Assembly: GCA_949739085.1 (NCBI GenBank)
Contig: CATIYU010000129.1
Span: forward strand, 1 to 25,963
DNA: 25,963 nt
Direction: 5' to 3'
Source of the DNA: an uncultured Eubacteriales bacterium
GTDB lineage: Bacteria > Bacillota_A > Clostridia > Oscillospirales > Oscillospiraceae
Every line of letters begins with the position of its first letter. Position 1 is the first letter of the stretch. Below the pieces are notes generated by a model, which made no database searches, was not told the DNA's origin, and was given only the letters and a program-made list of their open reading frames with translations. The position numbers and the translations under genes were made by a program. Positions 1 through 8,034 of the stretch are shown here, in pieces.

Positions 1-5
1 GACAT
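1..5 (-). CDS. 5' end of a leftward gene running off the left edge
   Basis: Only the start codon and two further bases lie in the window, so the product cannot be named. On the minus strand an ATG (bases 5-3) is preceded by two overlapping GGAGGG ribosome-site copies (bases 22-13), the nearer one 7 nt from the ATG. A consensus promoter at 81-109 lies a sensible distance upstream. The start is inferred from these signals alone. Confidence 0.5.
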
Positions 6-80
6 CTATCTTCCCTCCCTCCGATGTATCCGGCTAATCCAGGATACTCTGTAGGGCCATTAAATGGCTTAATGAAAGAT

Positions 81-109
81 AGTATACCCATTTTCAGGTC
101 ATTTGTCAA
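81..109 (-). promoter_or_regulatory. Consensus sigma-A promoter for the leftward edge gene
   Basis: Read on the minus strand, TTGACA (109-104) and TATACT (86-81) are separated by exactly 17 nt. The predicted start of transcription is near base 74, giving a leader of about 70 nt before the ATG at base 5. It lies downstream of the tandem-OB gene that ends at 221, so the edge gene can be transcribed separately from it. Confidence 0.85.
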
Positions 110-220
110 GACTGAATGATACAAAAGATACGAAAAAAGATAAGAAAATGACAGAGGAGGATGGGCAGGATATATGAAATCCGTCAAAATAGGGCCGCTG
201 GATGGCGTGCAGGTATGCGG

Positions 221-823
221 TTACTCCCCGTCCAGCAGGTGCATAACGCTGACCTCGTAGGCGGTGCGCTCCTGTGGCACGCCCTCCACCATCTTGGTGT
301 AGGCCCGGCTCTGGACCCGGCCCTCCAGAGCCAGCTCGCTGCCTACGTCCATGCGTCCGGCTGTCATGGCCACCTGACCCCAGGCAATGCAGGGGAGGTA
401 GTCAGCTCGCCCGTAGCGGCGGTTCACGGCCAGCATCATGTCCGAGATGCAGCGGCCCAGGGGCGTGCGGCGGAGCACAGGCGGCTTGCAGAGGACGCCC
501 CGCAGCTGGATGTAGTTTAGATCCTCCTCTTCCGACTCCTCCAGAACCCTGGCGAGGACGGAGATCACCAGCTTGCTGCCCACGCCGCTCTTGTTGTTAA
601 AGGAACGCAGCTGTCCCTCCAGGGCCAGATGTTTCCCGCCGATGGGCAGGAAGGGTTCCAGCAGCTCGCTGGTGGCGATGACGTGCAGGGTGTCGGTCTG
701 ACCGGAGAGCCGCCGGATGGAAAGGGGGAAGCGGTAGAACCGCTGTCCGTGGTTTTCATGGGAGAGTTCAGGTTCGCGGGCGGCGGTACCCCGCAGCTGG
801 ACTAGATTGCGTGTTTCCTCCAT
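221..823 (-). CDS. SSB-like protein with two tandem OB folds
   Basis: The protein has 200 residues. Residues 1-95 and 104-200 look like two copies of an SSB/PriB-type OB fold. Each opens with a similar strand (NLVQLRGTA at 6-14, NYIQLRGVL at 103-111) and each has a later strand of similar pattern (HLALEGQLRS at 65-74, ELALEGRVQS at 163-172). The linker (about 96-102) is acidic. A likely role is binding single-stranded DNA during replication or repair, but the acidic C-terminal tip of canonical SSB is missing. The start at 823 was chosen because GAGGTGG lies just upstream; the frame is open further upstream but has no ribosome site there. It is divergent from tepA with 142 bp between them, where I see no strong promoter. 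It is probably not the main replicative SSB. Confidence 0.8.
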   Translation of the reverse strand: MEETRNLVQLRGTAAREPELSHENHGQRFYRFPLSIRRLSGQTDTLHVIATSELLEPFLPIGGKHLALEGQLRSFNNKSGVGSKLVISVLARVLEESEEEDLNYIQLRGVLCKPPVLRRTPLGRCISDMMLAVNRRYGRADYLPCIAWGQVAMTAGRMDVGSELALEGRVQSRAYTKMVEGVPQERTAYEVSVMHLLDGE

Positions 824-965
824 ATGTACGTCCACCTCATTCGTAGTCCGGGAAAAGGACCCGGCTGAGGGTACACTATGCGGCGGCGGGATAAAATATG
901 CGGAAAAAGCGGCGTATGATTTTTCTTTCTCTGCGGAAACTAGGGAGGAAAGCGAGGGATTGTCA

Positions 966-1676
966 ATGGAAGAGGAAACCAAAACGACAAAGAGCACGGA
1001 AGAGGAGCAGGACGCCGTGCCCGACCAGCAGAGGCTTGTGGATCTGGGCTCAGCGGTGAACCACAGCAGCCGGGGGAACATCTACACGCTGACAATTGTG
1101 GGGCAGGTGGAGGGCCACCAGGTCCTGCCGGAGACGGCTAAGGCCACGAAGTACGAGCATGTCATGCCGCTGCTGGCCAGTCTGGAGCAGAATGAGGAGG
1201 TAGACGGCATTCTGCTGCTGCTGAACACAGTGGGCGGAGACATTGAGGCGGGGCTGGGGATTGCGGAGCTCATCAGCGGTATGCGCAAGCCTACTGCCAG
1301 CCTGGTGCTGGGCGGCGGCCACTCCATCGGGGTGCCCCTGGCGGTAGCGCCGAAGGTGAGCATGATCGTGCCCTCGGCATCCATGACCATCCATCCGGTG
1401 CGGATGAACGGCACGGTGATCGCCGCACCCCAGACGTTCAACTATTTTGAGCGGATACAGGAGCGGATTGTCAGCTTTGTGGCAAAAAATAGCCGAATCA
1501 GCAAGAAAAAATTTCTGAATCTGATGCTGAAAACCGGCGAGATGGCGGCGGACGTGGGGAGCGTCATCTACGGGGAGGAGGCGGTGGAGCTGGGCCTTAT
1601 CGACCGCATCGGCGGTCTCAGCGACGCGCTGGACTGCCTGTACGAGCAGATTGCCGAAGCGCGGGAACAGGAATAG
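966..1676 (+). CDS. tepA: TepA-like ClpP-family serine protease
   Basis: This 236-residue protein has the ClpP/crotonase fold pattern seen in TepA (translocation-enhancing protein) of Bacillus, a cytoplasmic peptidase linked to protein export. Residues 80-95 carry the strand and oxyanion-type glycines (LLLLNTVGGDIEAG). The likely nucleophile is Ser120 in GGGHSIG and the likely base is His143 in MTIHPV. The region near the C-terminus (YGEEAVELGLIDRIGG) matches the family's end segment. The first 25 residues are charged and probably disordered. ATG 966 was chosen over the open frame upstream because GAGGG lies 8 nt before it and homology begins shortly after. The family assignment is firm. The export role is known from the Bacillus relative only. 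Confidence 0.88.
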   Translation: MEEETKTTKSTEEEQDAVPDQQRLVDLGSAVNHSSRGNIYTLTIVGQVEGHQVLPETAKATKYEHVMPLLASLEQNEEVDGILLLLNTVGGDIEAGLGIAELISGMRKPTASLVLGGGHSIGVPLAVAPKVSMIVPSASMTIHPVRMNGTVIAAPQTFNYFERIQERIVSFVAKNSRISKKKFLNLMLKTGEMAADVGSVIYGEEAVELGLIDRIGGLSDALDCLYEQIAEAREQE

Positions 1677-1727
1677 TGGTCCGGATACAAGAGACAACGC
1701 CCAAAAGAAGGAATTCGGAAAAACCCC

Positions 1728-1756
1728 TTGCCAGCCGCCTCCTGCCGTGGTATACT
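1728..1756 (+). promoter_or_regulatory. Sigma-A promoter for the acidic membrane protein
   Basis: TTGCCA (1728-1733) and TATACT (1751-1756) are separated by 17 nt. Just after the predicted start point lie two copies of ATGACCGG (1762-1769 and 1781-1788), 19 nt apart start to start. They could be a repeated operator or chance. Confidence 0.8.
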
Positions 1757-1809
1757 AAACCATGACCGGTCAATAGAGAGATGACCGGCGGCGGAGAGGA
1801 GGAACAGGC

Positions 1810-2295
1810 ATGACGGAGAACGAGGAGCTGGAGGAGCGTCAGGCGGAGGAATCCGGCGGAACGGCGTCCGAGGCGGCCCCAGAGGCTGGCGAAGCTGGGC
1901 AGGAGGCCGCGCCGTCAGGGGAGGAAGCGCAGGAGGAGTCTTCCGGCAACGAGGAGGCTGTGCCAGAGGAACCGGCGCAGCCAGAGAAGAAGAAATCCAA
2001 TATCAAGGGTGTTCTGCGTAAAATCCTGATGACCATTTTGTATTTGCTTTTGGTGCTTGTCATCCTGTTTGAGGCGGGGGCGGTGTACCTGTGGTACCGT
2101 TACGACACCCTGGCCCAGACGGGGGAGCAGCGGCCTGCCCAGCGGACGGTATCCTCCTCCTCCTACGCCAATTGGAGCGGAACTTTCCGGCCCTCTGACT
2201 GGCCGGAGGCGGAGTCGGTACAGGCAGGGCTTCCTCCGGAGCTGTTCGGCGCGGAAGAAGCCGAACCGGAGTCTGACGAGCCTGCGGAGCCGTAA
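1810..2295 (+). CDS. Single-pass membrane protein with acidic cytoplasmic head
   Basis: I do not recognise this 161-residue protein. Residues 1-60 are rich in Glu, Ala, Gly and Pro and look disordered. A basic patch (KKKSNIKGVLRK, about 60-71) leads into one hydrophobic helix at about 72-96, ending in YLWYRYD. The remaining 65 residues are polar and end in an acidic tail. By the positive-inside rule the N-terminal part should be cytoplasmic and the C-terminal part outside. A GAGGAGG ribosome site lies 7 nt before the ATG. It has its own promoter (1728) and terminator (2305), so it is probably a one-gene unit. No catalytic motif is visible. Confidence 0.75.
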   Translation: MTENEELEERQAEESGGTASEAAPEAGEAGQEAAPSGEEAQEESSGNEEAVPEEPAQPEKKKSNIKGVLRKILMTILYLLLVLVILFEAGAVYLWYRYDTLAQTGEQRPAQRTVSSSSYANWSGTFRPSDWPEAESVQAGLPPELFGAEEAEPESDEPAEP

Positions 2296-2304
2296 AGCAG
2301 ATTG

Positions 2305-2342
2305 AAAGCCAGGAGGGGAGAGATCCCGCTCCTGGCTTTTTT
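2305..2342 (+). terminator. Rho-independent terminator after the acidic membrane protein
   Basis: An 11-bp perfect stem (AAAGCCAGGAG at 2305-2315, CTCCTGGCTTT at 2329-2339) with a 13-nt loop ends in a run of six T. It sits 10 bp after the stop codon. On the minus strand the T tract is short, so it would act only weakly for the convergent gene that ends at 2353. Confidence 0.9.
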
Positions 2343-2352
2343 GCGTAAAAAC

Positions 2353-2967
2353 TCAATGGAACCGGCTATGGGACCGGTACACCCGGACCATGGCTCTGCC
2401 GAAGGGCAGTATAGCCGCCACCTCTGAAGGGGCGGGAAGGGCCCGGCCGCTGCTCAGGCTGCCGGTCACGCCCTCGCTGACCAGACTGAGCTGTTCCATG
2501 CGGCAAAAGTCCACCGGCTGGACCAGGGCGATATTCTTGTCAAACTCCAGCGCACCGCAGCACTCCAGCAGTTCGGCTACGAACTGGGAGCAGAAGTAGC
2601 TGCTTCTGCGCTTGAGGGGATAGTTGAAGTAGGAAGAGAAAGCCCCCAACAGGTTGTAGCTGTACCGGGAGCGCTGATGATACATAGACGCCAGCCGGTC
2701 CCGGATCCGGCAGTAGGTCCCCTCGGACACGCGCAGCCGGTACATCCGGTAGGGCAGATTACCAGGGGAGCCAGCGCATATAGCCTCCCGGACCAACCCC
2801 GCTGGCAGGCAAAGCCGAGTATACTTCCGGGCAAAGCTGTAGAAATACCCCTGGGGTCCGTCCAGGCCAATGGAGGCGTGGGTGTAGGGGGCGGCGGTAG
2901 CGATATGTATGAGTCTTGAGAAGTAGGTACTTGACTTTGTGATGAGGATATAGACATAGCGTTCCAC
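2353..2967 (-). CDS. Permuted NlpC/P60-like (YiiX/YaeF-type) cysteine hydrolase
   Basis: The 204-residue protein has the order expected of permuted papain-like enzymes. A His comes early (His30, in PYTHASIGLDG) and a Cys late, at the start of a helix (Cys126, in YFCSQFVAELL). In ordinary NlpC/P60 enzymes the Cys comes first. The family includes amidases and thioesterases, but the substrate cannot be read from this sequence. There is no signal peptide, so it is probably cytoplasmic. I chose the GTG at 2967 because AAGGAGG lies 6 nt upstream and the fold begins there; the frame stays open for about 96 codons further upstream. It is divergent from the radical SAM gene, with its own promoter at 2996-3024. 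The fold assignment rests on motif order and is moderately certain. Confidence 0.72.
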   Translation of the reverse strand: MERYVYILITKSSTYFSRLIHIATAAPYTHASIGLDGPQGYFYSFARKYTRLCLPAGLVREAICAGSPGNLPYRMYRLRVSEGTYCRIRDRLASMYHQRSRYSYNLLGAFSSYFNYPLKRRSSYFCSQFVAELLECCGALEFDKNIALVQPVDFCRMEQLSLVSEGVTGSLSSGRALPAPSEVAAILPFGRAMVRVYRSHSRFH

Positions 2968-2995
2968 GGCGGTCCTCCTTCCGCTTACTGGTTCT

Positions 2996-3024
2996 ATTGT
3001 ACCATTAGCGGCGGATAAATGCAA
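2996..3024 (-). promoter_or_regulatory. Sigma-A promoter for the permuted hydrolase gene
   Basis: On the minus strand, TTGCAT (3024-3019) and TACAAT (3001-2996) are separated by 17 nt. The leader to the GTG at 2967 is about 22 nt, just enough for the AAGGAGG ribosome site. Confidence 0.82.
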
Positions 3025-3060
3025 ATGTAAGTTTTTAGCGGTGGAAGCGCGGCTAAAACC

Positions 3061-3089
3061 TTGATTTTTCTTCTGGACTAGTATACAAT
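3061..3089 (+). promoter_or_regulatory. Sigma-A promoter for the radical SAM operon
   Basis: TTGATT (3061-3066) and TACAAT (3084-3089) are separated by 17 nt. The promoter is divergent from the one at 2996-3024, so the two genes share a regulatory region of about 95 bp. Confidence 0.78.
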
Positions 3090-3124
3090 AGCACCACCAA
3101 ATTGAAACACCAAGGAGACAAGAC

Positions 3125-4960
3125 GTGGACAAGAGAATGGAACGCATCCTGCCCCGGGTGCAGAAGCCTGCCCGGTATGTGGGAGGCGAATACAACGAGG
3201 TCCGTAAGGACCCCCGGACTGTAGATCTCCGCTTCGCCTTCTGCTTCCCGGACACCTATGAGATTGGCATGAGCAACTTGGGCTACCGGATTCTCTATGG
3301 CGTGCTCAACGAGATGCCGGGGGTGTGGTGCCAGCGGGCGTTTGCGCCCTGGCCGGACATGGAGGCGGAGCTGCGCTCCGCCCAGATTCCCCTCTGCGCC
3401 CTGGAGTCAGGGGACCCCATTGGGAGCTTTGACGTAGTGGGGTTCTCCATCGGCTACGAGATGGCCTATACCGCCGTATTGAACATGCTGGATCTGGGGA
3501 ATCTCCCTCTTCGGGCGGAGGACCGTCCGGCTCTGACCCCGCTGGTCATTGCCGGGGGTACGGCTATGTACAACCCGGAGCCCATAGCGGATTTTATCGA
3601 CATGGCCCTCATCGGGGAGGGGGAGGAGCTCCTGCCGGAGGTGGTGAACCTTCTGCGCAGGGCGAAATTGGAGGGGTGGAGCAAGCCTCAGTTTCTCCGG
3701 CAGGCGGCCCAGATTGAGGGAGTCTATGTCCCCTCTCTCTACGCTGTCTCCTACCAGGAGGATGGGACGGTTCAGTCCATTACCCCCCTGGACGGCGCAC
3801 CCGGTAAGGTCCGCAAGCGGGTGGTTCACAACATGGACAAATCATACTTTCCCACCAGAACCATCGTGCCCTCCACAGAGATTGTTCACGACCGGGTCAC
3901 CCTGGAGCTGTTCCGGGGGTGCATCCGGGGCTGCCGGTTCTGCCAGGCGGGTTATGTGTACCGGCCTGTGCGGTGCCGGAGCAAGGACCAGCTGGTGCAG
4001 CAGGGGGAGGCGGCTCTCCGGGACTCCGGCTACCAGGAGATGACCCTCAGTTCTCTTTCTACCAGCGACTACCCGGCGCTGACGGCCCTCTGCGACGGCC
4101 TGGAGGAATATTGCAGCCAGAACCATGTAAACCTGTCTCTGCCCTCGCTCCGTGCGGACAATTTTTCTATGGAGCTGATGCAGCGCCTGCAGAAGGGCCG
4201 GAAAGCGGGGCTGACCTTCGCGCCGGAGGCGGGGACCCAGCGCCTGCGGGATGCCATTAACAAAAACGTGACAGAGGAGGACCTGACGAACAGCCTGCGG
4301 ACGGCCTTCTCCGGCGGCTGGAGCGCGGTGAAGCTCTACTTCATGCTGGGCCTGCCCACAGAGACGGACGAGGACGTGCTGGGCATTGCAGAGCTGGCCA
4401 ACCATGCGGTCCACACTTGGCGGGAGTACGCTTCCAACAAGAACCGGGGCCTGCGGCTGACGGTATCCACGTCCTGGTTTGTGCCCCAACCCTTCACTGC
4501 TTTTCAGTGGGAGGCCCAGATTCCCCTGGCGGAGTATGAGCGCCGGGTCAAGCTGTTGCGGGAGGCCATGACCGCCAAGGCGGTGACATACAACTGGCAT
4601 GACGGCGATACCAGCTTCATTGAGGCAGTATTGGCTCGCGGGGACCGCCGTCTGGGGAAAGTGTTGGAAACAATATGCCGTAAAGGCGCGAAACTTGACG
4701 CCTGGAGCGACTATTTTGACCTGAACCGCTGGCTGGAATCCTTTGTGGAGTGTGGTCTGGACCCGGTGTTTTACGCATCCCGCCAGCGGGCACGGGACGA
4801 AATTCTGCCCTGGAGCGTAATCAGTTGTTATGTCTCGGACAGCTATCTCTGGCGGCAGCGGGAGCTGGCCTACCGCTCCCAGGCCACCCCGGATTGCCGG
4901 ACGGCCTGTGGGGGCTGCGGGGCTAACGTAGTGGAAGGAGGGGAGTGCTATCATGGGTAA
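3125..4960 (+). CDS. TIGR03960-type radical SAM protein with B12-binding-like N-terminus
   Basis: The protein has 611 residues, the usual length for the TIGR03960 family. The N-terminal part (about 20-200) resembles a cobalamin-binding domain seen in many radical SAM enzymes. The iron-sulphur cluster motif is Cys266-x3-Cys270-x2-Cys273 (FRGCIRGCRFC), followed by a radical SAM barrel. The C-terminus ends with a cysteine cluster (CRTACGGCGAN). The GTG start was chosen because AAGGAGA lies 6 nt upstream. The next gene overlaps by 8 bp and encodes the DUF2344 partner that is fused to or next to this family in many bacteria. The reaction is unknown; the pair often lies near ribosomal-protein or RNase G genes, which suggests RNA modification, but that is inference. 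Confidence 0.9.
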   Translation: MDKRMERILPRVQKPARYVGGEYNEVRKDPRTVDLRFAFCFPDTYEIGMSNLGYRILYGVLNEMPGVWCQRAFAPWPDMEAELRSAQIPLCALESGDPIGSFDVVGFSIGYEMAYTAVLNMLDLGNLPLRAEDRPALTPLVIAGGTAMYNPEPIADFIDMALIGEGEELLPEVVNLLRRAKLEGWSKPQFLRQAAQIEGVYVPSLYAVSYQEDGTVQSITPLDGAPGKVRKRVVHNMDKSYFPTRTIVPSTEIVHDRVTLELFRGCIRGCRFCQAGYVYRPVRCRSKDQLVQQGEAALRDSGYQEMTLSSLSTSDYPALTALCDGLEEYCSQNHVNLSLPSLRADNFSMELMQRLQKGRKAGLTFAPEAGTQRLRDAINKNVTEEDLTNSLRTAFSGGWSAVKLYFMLGLPTETDEDVLGIAELANHAVHTWREYASNKNRGLRLTVSTSWFVPQPFTAFQWEAQIPLAEYERRVKLLREAMTAKAVTYNWHDGDTSFIEAVLARGDRRLGKVLETICRKGAKLDAWSDYFDLNRWLESFVECGLDPVFYASRQRARDEILPWSVISCYVSDSYLWRQRELAYRSQATPDCRTACGGCGANVVEGGECYHG

Positions 4961-5615
4961 ACTTCGTCTGCGGTTCGCCAAGGAGGGCCGGGCGGTATAC
5001 ATCTCCCATCTGGACCTTCTGCGGACCTTCCAGCGGGTATTTCTGCGGGAGGGGCTGGTGGTGCGCCACTCCCAGGGCTTCCATCCCCACCCCATCCTGT
5101 CCTTTGCGCTGCCGCTGTCCGTGGGACAATCCAGCGTCTGTGAGATTCTGGATTTTGAGGTCGAGGAGGCTCTGGATGGCCAGGGGTTGGCGGACGGCCT
5201 AAACCGGTATATGCCTGAGGGCATCCGGGCCTTGACGTGTTATACACCCACCCGCCCAGTGCGGGAACTGGCAAAATTAAGCTGTGAAGTAGAATTCCTT
5301 TACGATTCTGGCGTACCAACCGGTGCGCTAGATCGAATTCTGGATTTTCTGACAGGAGAGAGCGTGGTCATTCAGAAACGCACGAAACACAAAACACTGG
5401 CGGACCTTGACCTGCGCCCTCTGCTCCACACCCTGGAGGCAGCGGAGGAACCTGGACTTTTGCGTCTACAGGCGGTGGTTTCCGCCCAAAATCCAGGTAT
5501 GAATCCGGCTCTGCTGGCTGCGGCGGTGGAGCGCCATCTACCGGATCTGGCGCCAGACTTTGCCCGGGTCCGCCGTCTGGAGACGCTGGATGCCGCTGGT
5601 GAGGTATTCCGGTAA
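4953..5615 (+). CDS. DUF2344 / TIGR03936 partner of the radical SAM protein
   Basis: The 220-residue protein begins with the typical pattern of DUF2344 (LRLRFAKEGRAVYISHLDLL, residues 4-23), with a conserved HSQGFHPHP segment at about 39-47. Its ATG lies inside the last 8 bases of the radical SAM gene, with GGAAGGAGGGGAG just upstream, so the two are translationally coupled and probably work together. In many genomes the two domains form one polypeptide. The biochemical function is unknown. Confidence 0.88.
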   Translation: MGKLRLRFAKEGRAVYISHLDLLRTFQRVFLREGLVVRHSQGFHPHPILSFALPLSVGQSSVCEILDFEVEEALDGQGLADGLNRYMPEGIRALTCYTPTRPVRELAKLSCEVEFLYDSGVPTGALDRILDFLTGESVVIQKRTKHKTLADLDLRPLLHTLEAAEEPGLLRLQAVVSAQNPGMNPALLAAAVERHLPDLAPDFARVRRLETLDAAGEVFR

Positions 5616-5651
5616 CATTTCCTGAAACAAGAGCAATAGGAGCTGATACGC

Positions 5652-6773
5652 ATGTCAACGGAAAAGGAACGTCTGGCCCGCTGTGCGGTGGTGATTCCCT
5701 CCCTGGCCCCGGACGCCGCGCTGCCGGATTATGTTTCGGCGCTGCTGGAGCGGGGATTTGGCCGTGTAGTGGTGGTGGACGACGGCAGCGGCCCGGATTA
5801 TGCCGCTATATTTGCCGCGCTGGAGGTCCTGGAGGGCTGCAAGGTTCTGCGCCATGAGGTAAATCAGGGCAAGGGCCGGGGGTTGAAAACGGCATTTGGC
5901 TATATCTTGGGTTGTCCGGAGCTGGAGGGCATAGCGGTGGTCACGGCGGATGCCGACGGCCAGCACAGTATAGAGGATGTCTGCCGGGTGGCGCTGGATG
6001 CACTGGAGCAGCCGGACGGCCTGGTCTTAGGGGCCCGGGATCTGCGTCAGGCCCACGTTCCAGCTAAGTCGAAGGCGGGGAACCGGGCTACCAGCTTGGC
6101 CTTTCGGGCGCTGTACGGCCCCTACCTGCCGGACACTCAGACAGGTCTGCGGGGGTTTCCCTACGGATTGTTGGCGTGGTGCGCTGAGATCAAAGGGGAG
6201 CGGTACGAGTATGAAATGAACGTGCTCATCCGGGCCGCCCGGGAGAAGGTGCCCATCCGACAGGTGGAAATCGCTGCCATCTACTATAATAACAATGAGG
6301 GCACCCACCTGCGCGCGGTGCGGGACTCCTGGCGGGTATTTGTCATTTTGATATCCGGGCTGGGGTGGTATACGCTCTCCGCGCTGCTGTCGGCGGTGGC
6401 GGACGTGGCGGCGTTTACCGTGTTTGACGCCTGGATTTTTTCGGCTCTTGCGCCGGTCTACTGTTACCTCTGGTCTACCATAGCGGCCCGGCTGATCTCC
6501 TCCGCGCTAAATTACACGCTAAACCGGCGGTTTGTGTTCCACGCGCGGCCCCAGCGGCGTGCGGTGATCCGCTACTACATCCTCTGGTTCTGCCAGCTGG
6601 CGGCGTCTTATGGCCTGTTGCTACTGCTCTCCTGGCTTATGCCTTGGCTGCATGACTCTGTAAACAAGGCGGTGGGGGACGTAATCCTGGCCATTTGCAG
6701 CTACCAGATCCAGATGCACTGGGTATTTGCCCGGCCAGACGGCATAAAAACCCCTGCCGGAGGGAACAGCTAA
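5652..6773 (+). CDS. GT2 glycosyltransferase fused to a GtrA-like membrane domain
   Basis: The protein has 373 residues and two parts. Residues 11-230 form a family 2 glycosyltransferase of the dolichol-phosphate mannose synthase type, with DDGS at 43-46, DADGQH at 100-105 and QTGLRGF at 163-169. Residues 236-365 hold four hydrophobic helices of the GtrA/DPMS_2 type, including the typical LNYTLNRRFVF segment. Such proteins load a sugar onto undecaprenyl phosphate and may help flip it for cell-surface decoration; the sugar cannot be told from the sequence. AGGAG lies before the ATG. It follows the DUF2344 gene by 36 bp and is probably in the same operon, with no functional link visible. Confidence 0.87.
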   Translation: MSTEKERLARCAVVIPSLAPDAALPDYVSALLERGFGRVVVVDDGSGPDYAAIFAALEVLEGCKVLRHEVNQGKGRGLKTAFGYILGCPELEGIAVVTADADGQHSIEDVCRVALDALEQPDGLVLGARDLRQAHVPAKSKAGNRATSLAFRALYGPYLPDTQTGLRGFPYGLLAWCAEIKGERYEYEMNVLIRAAREKVPIRQVEIAAIYYNNNEGTHLRAVRDSWRVFVILISGLGWYTLSALLSAVADVAAFTVFDAWIFSALAPVYCYLWSTIAARLISSALNYTLNRRFVFHARPQRRAVIRYYILWFCQLAASYGLLLLLSWLMPWLHDSVNKAVGDVILAICSYQIQMHWVFARPDGIKTPAGGNS

Positions 6774-6824
6774 GGAATACGGCGCGGATTCCGCAAAACT
6801 TTCCATAAATTTACGACAAAGCAC

Positions 6825-6853
6825 TTGCAATTGCCCAAGGAATACGATAGAAT
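6825..6853 (+). promoter_or_regulatory. Sigma-A promoter for efp
   Basis: TTGCAA (6825-6830) and TAGAAT (6848-6853) are separated by 17 nt. The leader to the efp ATG is about 32 nt and includes an AGGAGG ribosome site. Confidence 0.8.
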
Positions 6854-6891
6854 GGGCCATGGACAACTTATTCCATTAGGAGGATAAAAAT

Positions 6892-7461
6892 ATGGCGACG
6901 ATCACAGCCGGAGAATTCCGCAACGGCAAAACCTTTGAGATGGACGGAAAGGTGATGCAGGTCATCGAGTTCCAGCATGTAAAGCCGGGCAAGGGCGCGG
7001 CGTTTGTGCGCACGAAGATGAAGAACGTCATCACGGGCGCGGTAACGGAGACCAGCTTCAACCCCACTGCGAAGTTTGAGGAGGCGTTTGTGGAGCGCAA
7101 GGACATGGAGTACAGCTACAACGACGGCGACCTGTACTACTTCATGGATCAGGAGACCTTCGAGATGGTGCCCCTTGGCCGGGACCTGCTGGGGGACGCG
7201 TTCCGCTTTGTGAAGGAGAATACAGTCTGTAAGGTGCTCAGCTATAAGGGCAATGTCTTCGGCCTGGAGTGTCCCAACTTCATGGACCTGGAGGTCACGG
7301 ACACAGAGCCCGGCTTTGCCGGCAACACGGCCACCAACGTCACCAAGCCCGCTACTCTGGAGACCGGCGCGGAGATCAAGGTGCCCCTCTTCATCGACGT
7401 GGGTGACAAGATCACCATTGATACCCGCACAGGCGAGTATCTGTCCCGCTGCAAGGAGTAA
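6892..7461 (+). CDS. efp: Translation elongation factor P
   Basis: The 189-residue protein has the full three-domain EF-P layout: a KOW-like domain (1-65) and two OB domains (66-127 and 128-189). EF-P binds between the P and E sites of the ribosome and rescues stalls at polyproline stretches. The loop [12 protein letters not shown] (29-40) carries the Lys that is post-translationally modified (Lys34). This loop is nearly the same as in Bacillus, where the modification is 5-aminopentanol rather than beta-lysyl, so the Bacillus type is more likely here. The end ([10 protein letters not shown]) is typical. It has its own promoter and is followed by the CD1247-like gene. Confidence 0.97.
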   Translation: MATITAGEFRNGKTFEMDGKVMQVIEFQHVKPGKGAAFVRTKMKNVITGAVTETSFNPTAKFEEAFVERKDMEYSYNDGDLYYFMDQETFEMVPLGRDLLGDAFRFVKENTVCKVLSYKGNVFGLECPNFMDLEVTDTEPGFAGNTATNVTKPATLETGAEIKVPLFIDVGDKITIDTRTGEYLSRCKE

Positions 7462-7575
7462 GCAAGGCGGCGCTTATGCGCGCTTTGAGAGGGGGGAGCC
7501 CCCTAGATGCGGAGGAGTAAGCCACGTGGGCCGCTCCTGCGGTCCGGGACACGATTTTGAAAGGAGAGAACTCCC

Positions 7576-8019
7576 ATGGAAATTCTGGAAAAGGTCGCGT
7601 ATATGAAGGGTTTGGCAGAGGGCTTGGGTCTGGACACCAAATCCAAAGAGGGCAAGCTTCTCATGGTCATGATGGACATTTTGGATGATGTCGCCCAGGA
7701 GCTGGAGGACGTGCGGGCGGACCAGAGCGATCTGGAGGAGAGCCTGGACGCTGTCAGCGACGACCTCAACGACGTGGAGATGCTGCTCTACGAGATGCGG
7801 GAGGAGGACGGCGAAGAAGAGGACGAGGAGGTCTACCAGACCACCTGTCCCAACTGTGAGGAAGAGATTTTCTTCGACGAAGACACCCTGGCCGACGGAT
7901 CCATTGAGTGCCCCAACTGCGGGGAGAAGCTGGAGTTCGACCTATCGGACCTGAGCGGATGCGGCGGATGTTGCGGCGCCTGCGGGGACGGGGAAGAGGA
8001 CGACGGCGAAGAAGAGTAA
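7576..8019 (+). CDS. CD1247-like zinc-ribbon protein
   Basis: The 147-residue protein has a helical N-terminal domain (1-75) starting MEILEKVAYMKGLAEGLGL, which I recall as the CD1247 N-terminal domain of Clostridia. An acidic linker follows, then a zinc ribbon with two CPNC knuckles (at about 91-94 and 112-115). The tail is Gly/Cys-rich (SGCGGCCGACGDG) and then very acidic. The extra cysteines could bind a second metal. The function is unknown; a place next to efp is, as I remember it, common in Clostridia and hints at a link with translation. AAAGGAG precedes the ATG. A hairpin terminator follows at 8035. Confidence 0.82.
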   Translation: MEILEKVAYMKGLAEGLGLDTKSKEGKLLMVMMDILDDVAQELEDVRADQSDLEESLDAVSDDLNDVEMLLYEMREEDGEEEDEEVYQTTCPNCEEEIFFDEDTLADGSIECPNCGEKLEFDLSDLSGCGGCCGACGDGEEDDGEEE

Positions 8020-8034
8020 TATCCATAACCCCTG

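Noticed and set aside
161..520. Rightward frame at the left edge with a nearby GGAGG
   Set aside because: The GGAGG touches the ATG with no spacing and the frame is antisense to the tandem-OB gene. A 28-codon frame from ATG 174 was also judged to be chance.
3842..5224. 460-codon open frame on the minus strand
   Set aside because: It lies antisense to the radical SAM and DUF2344 genes, has no ribosome site, and its translation is rich in His, Gln, Pro and Arg, as expected for the shadow of a GC-rich gene.
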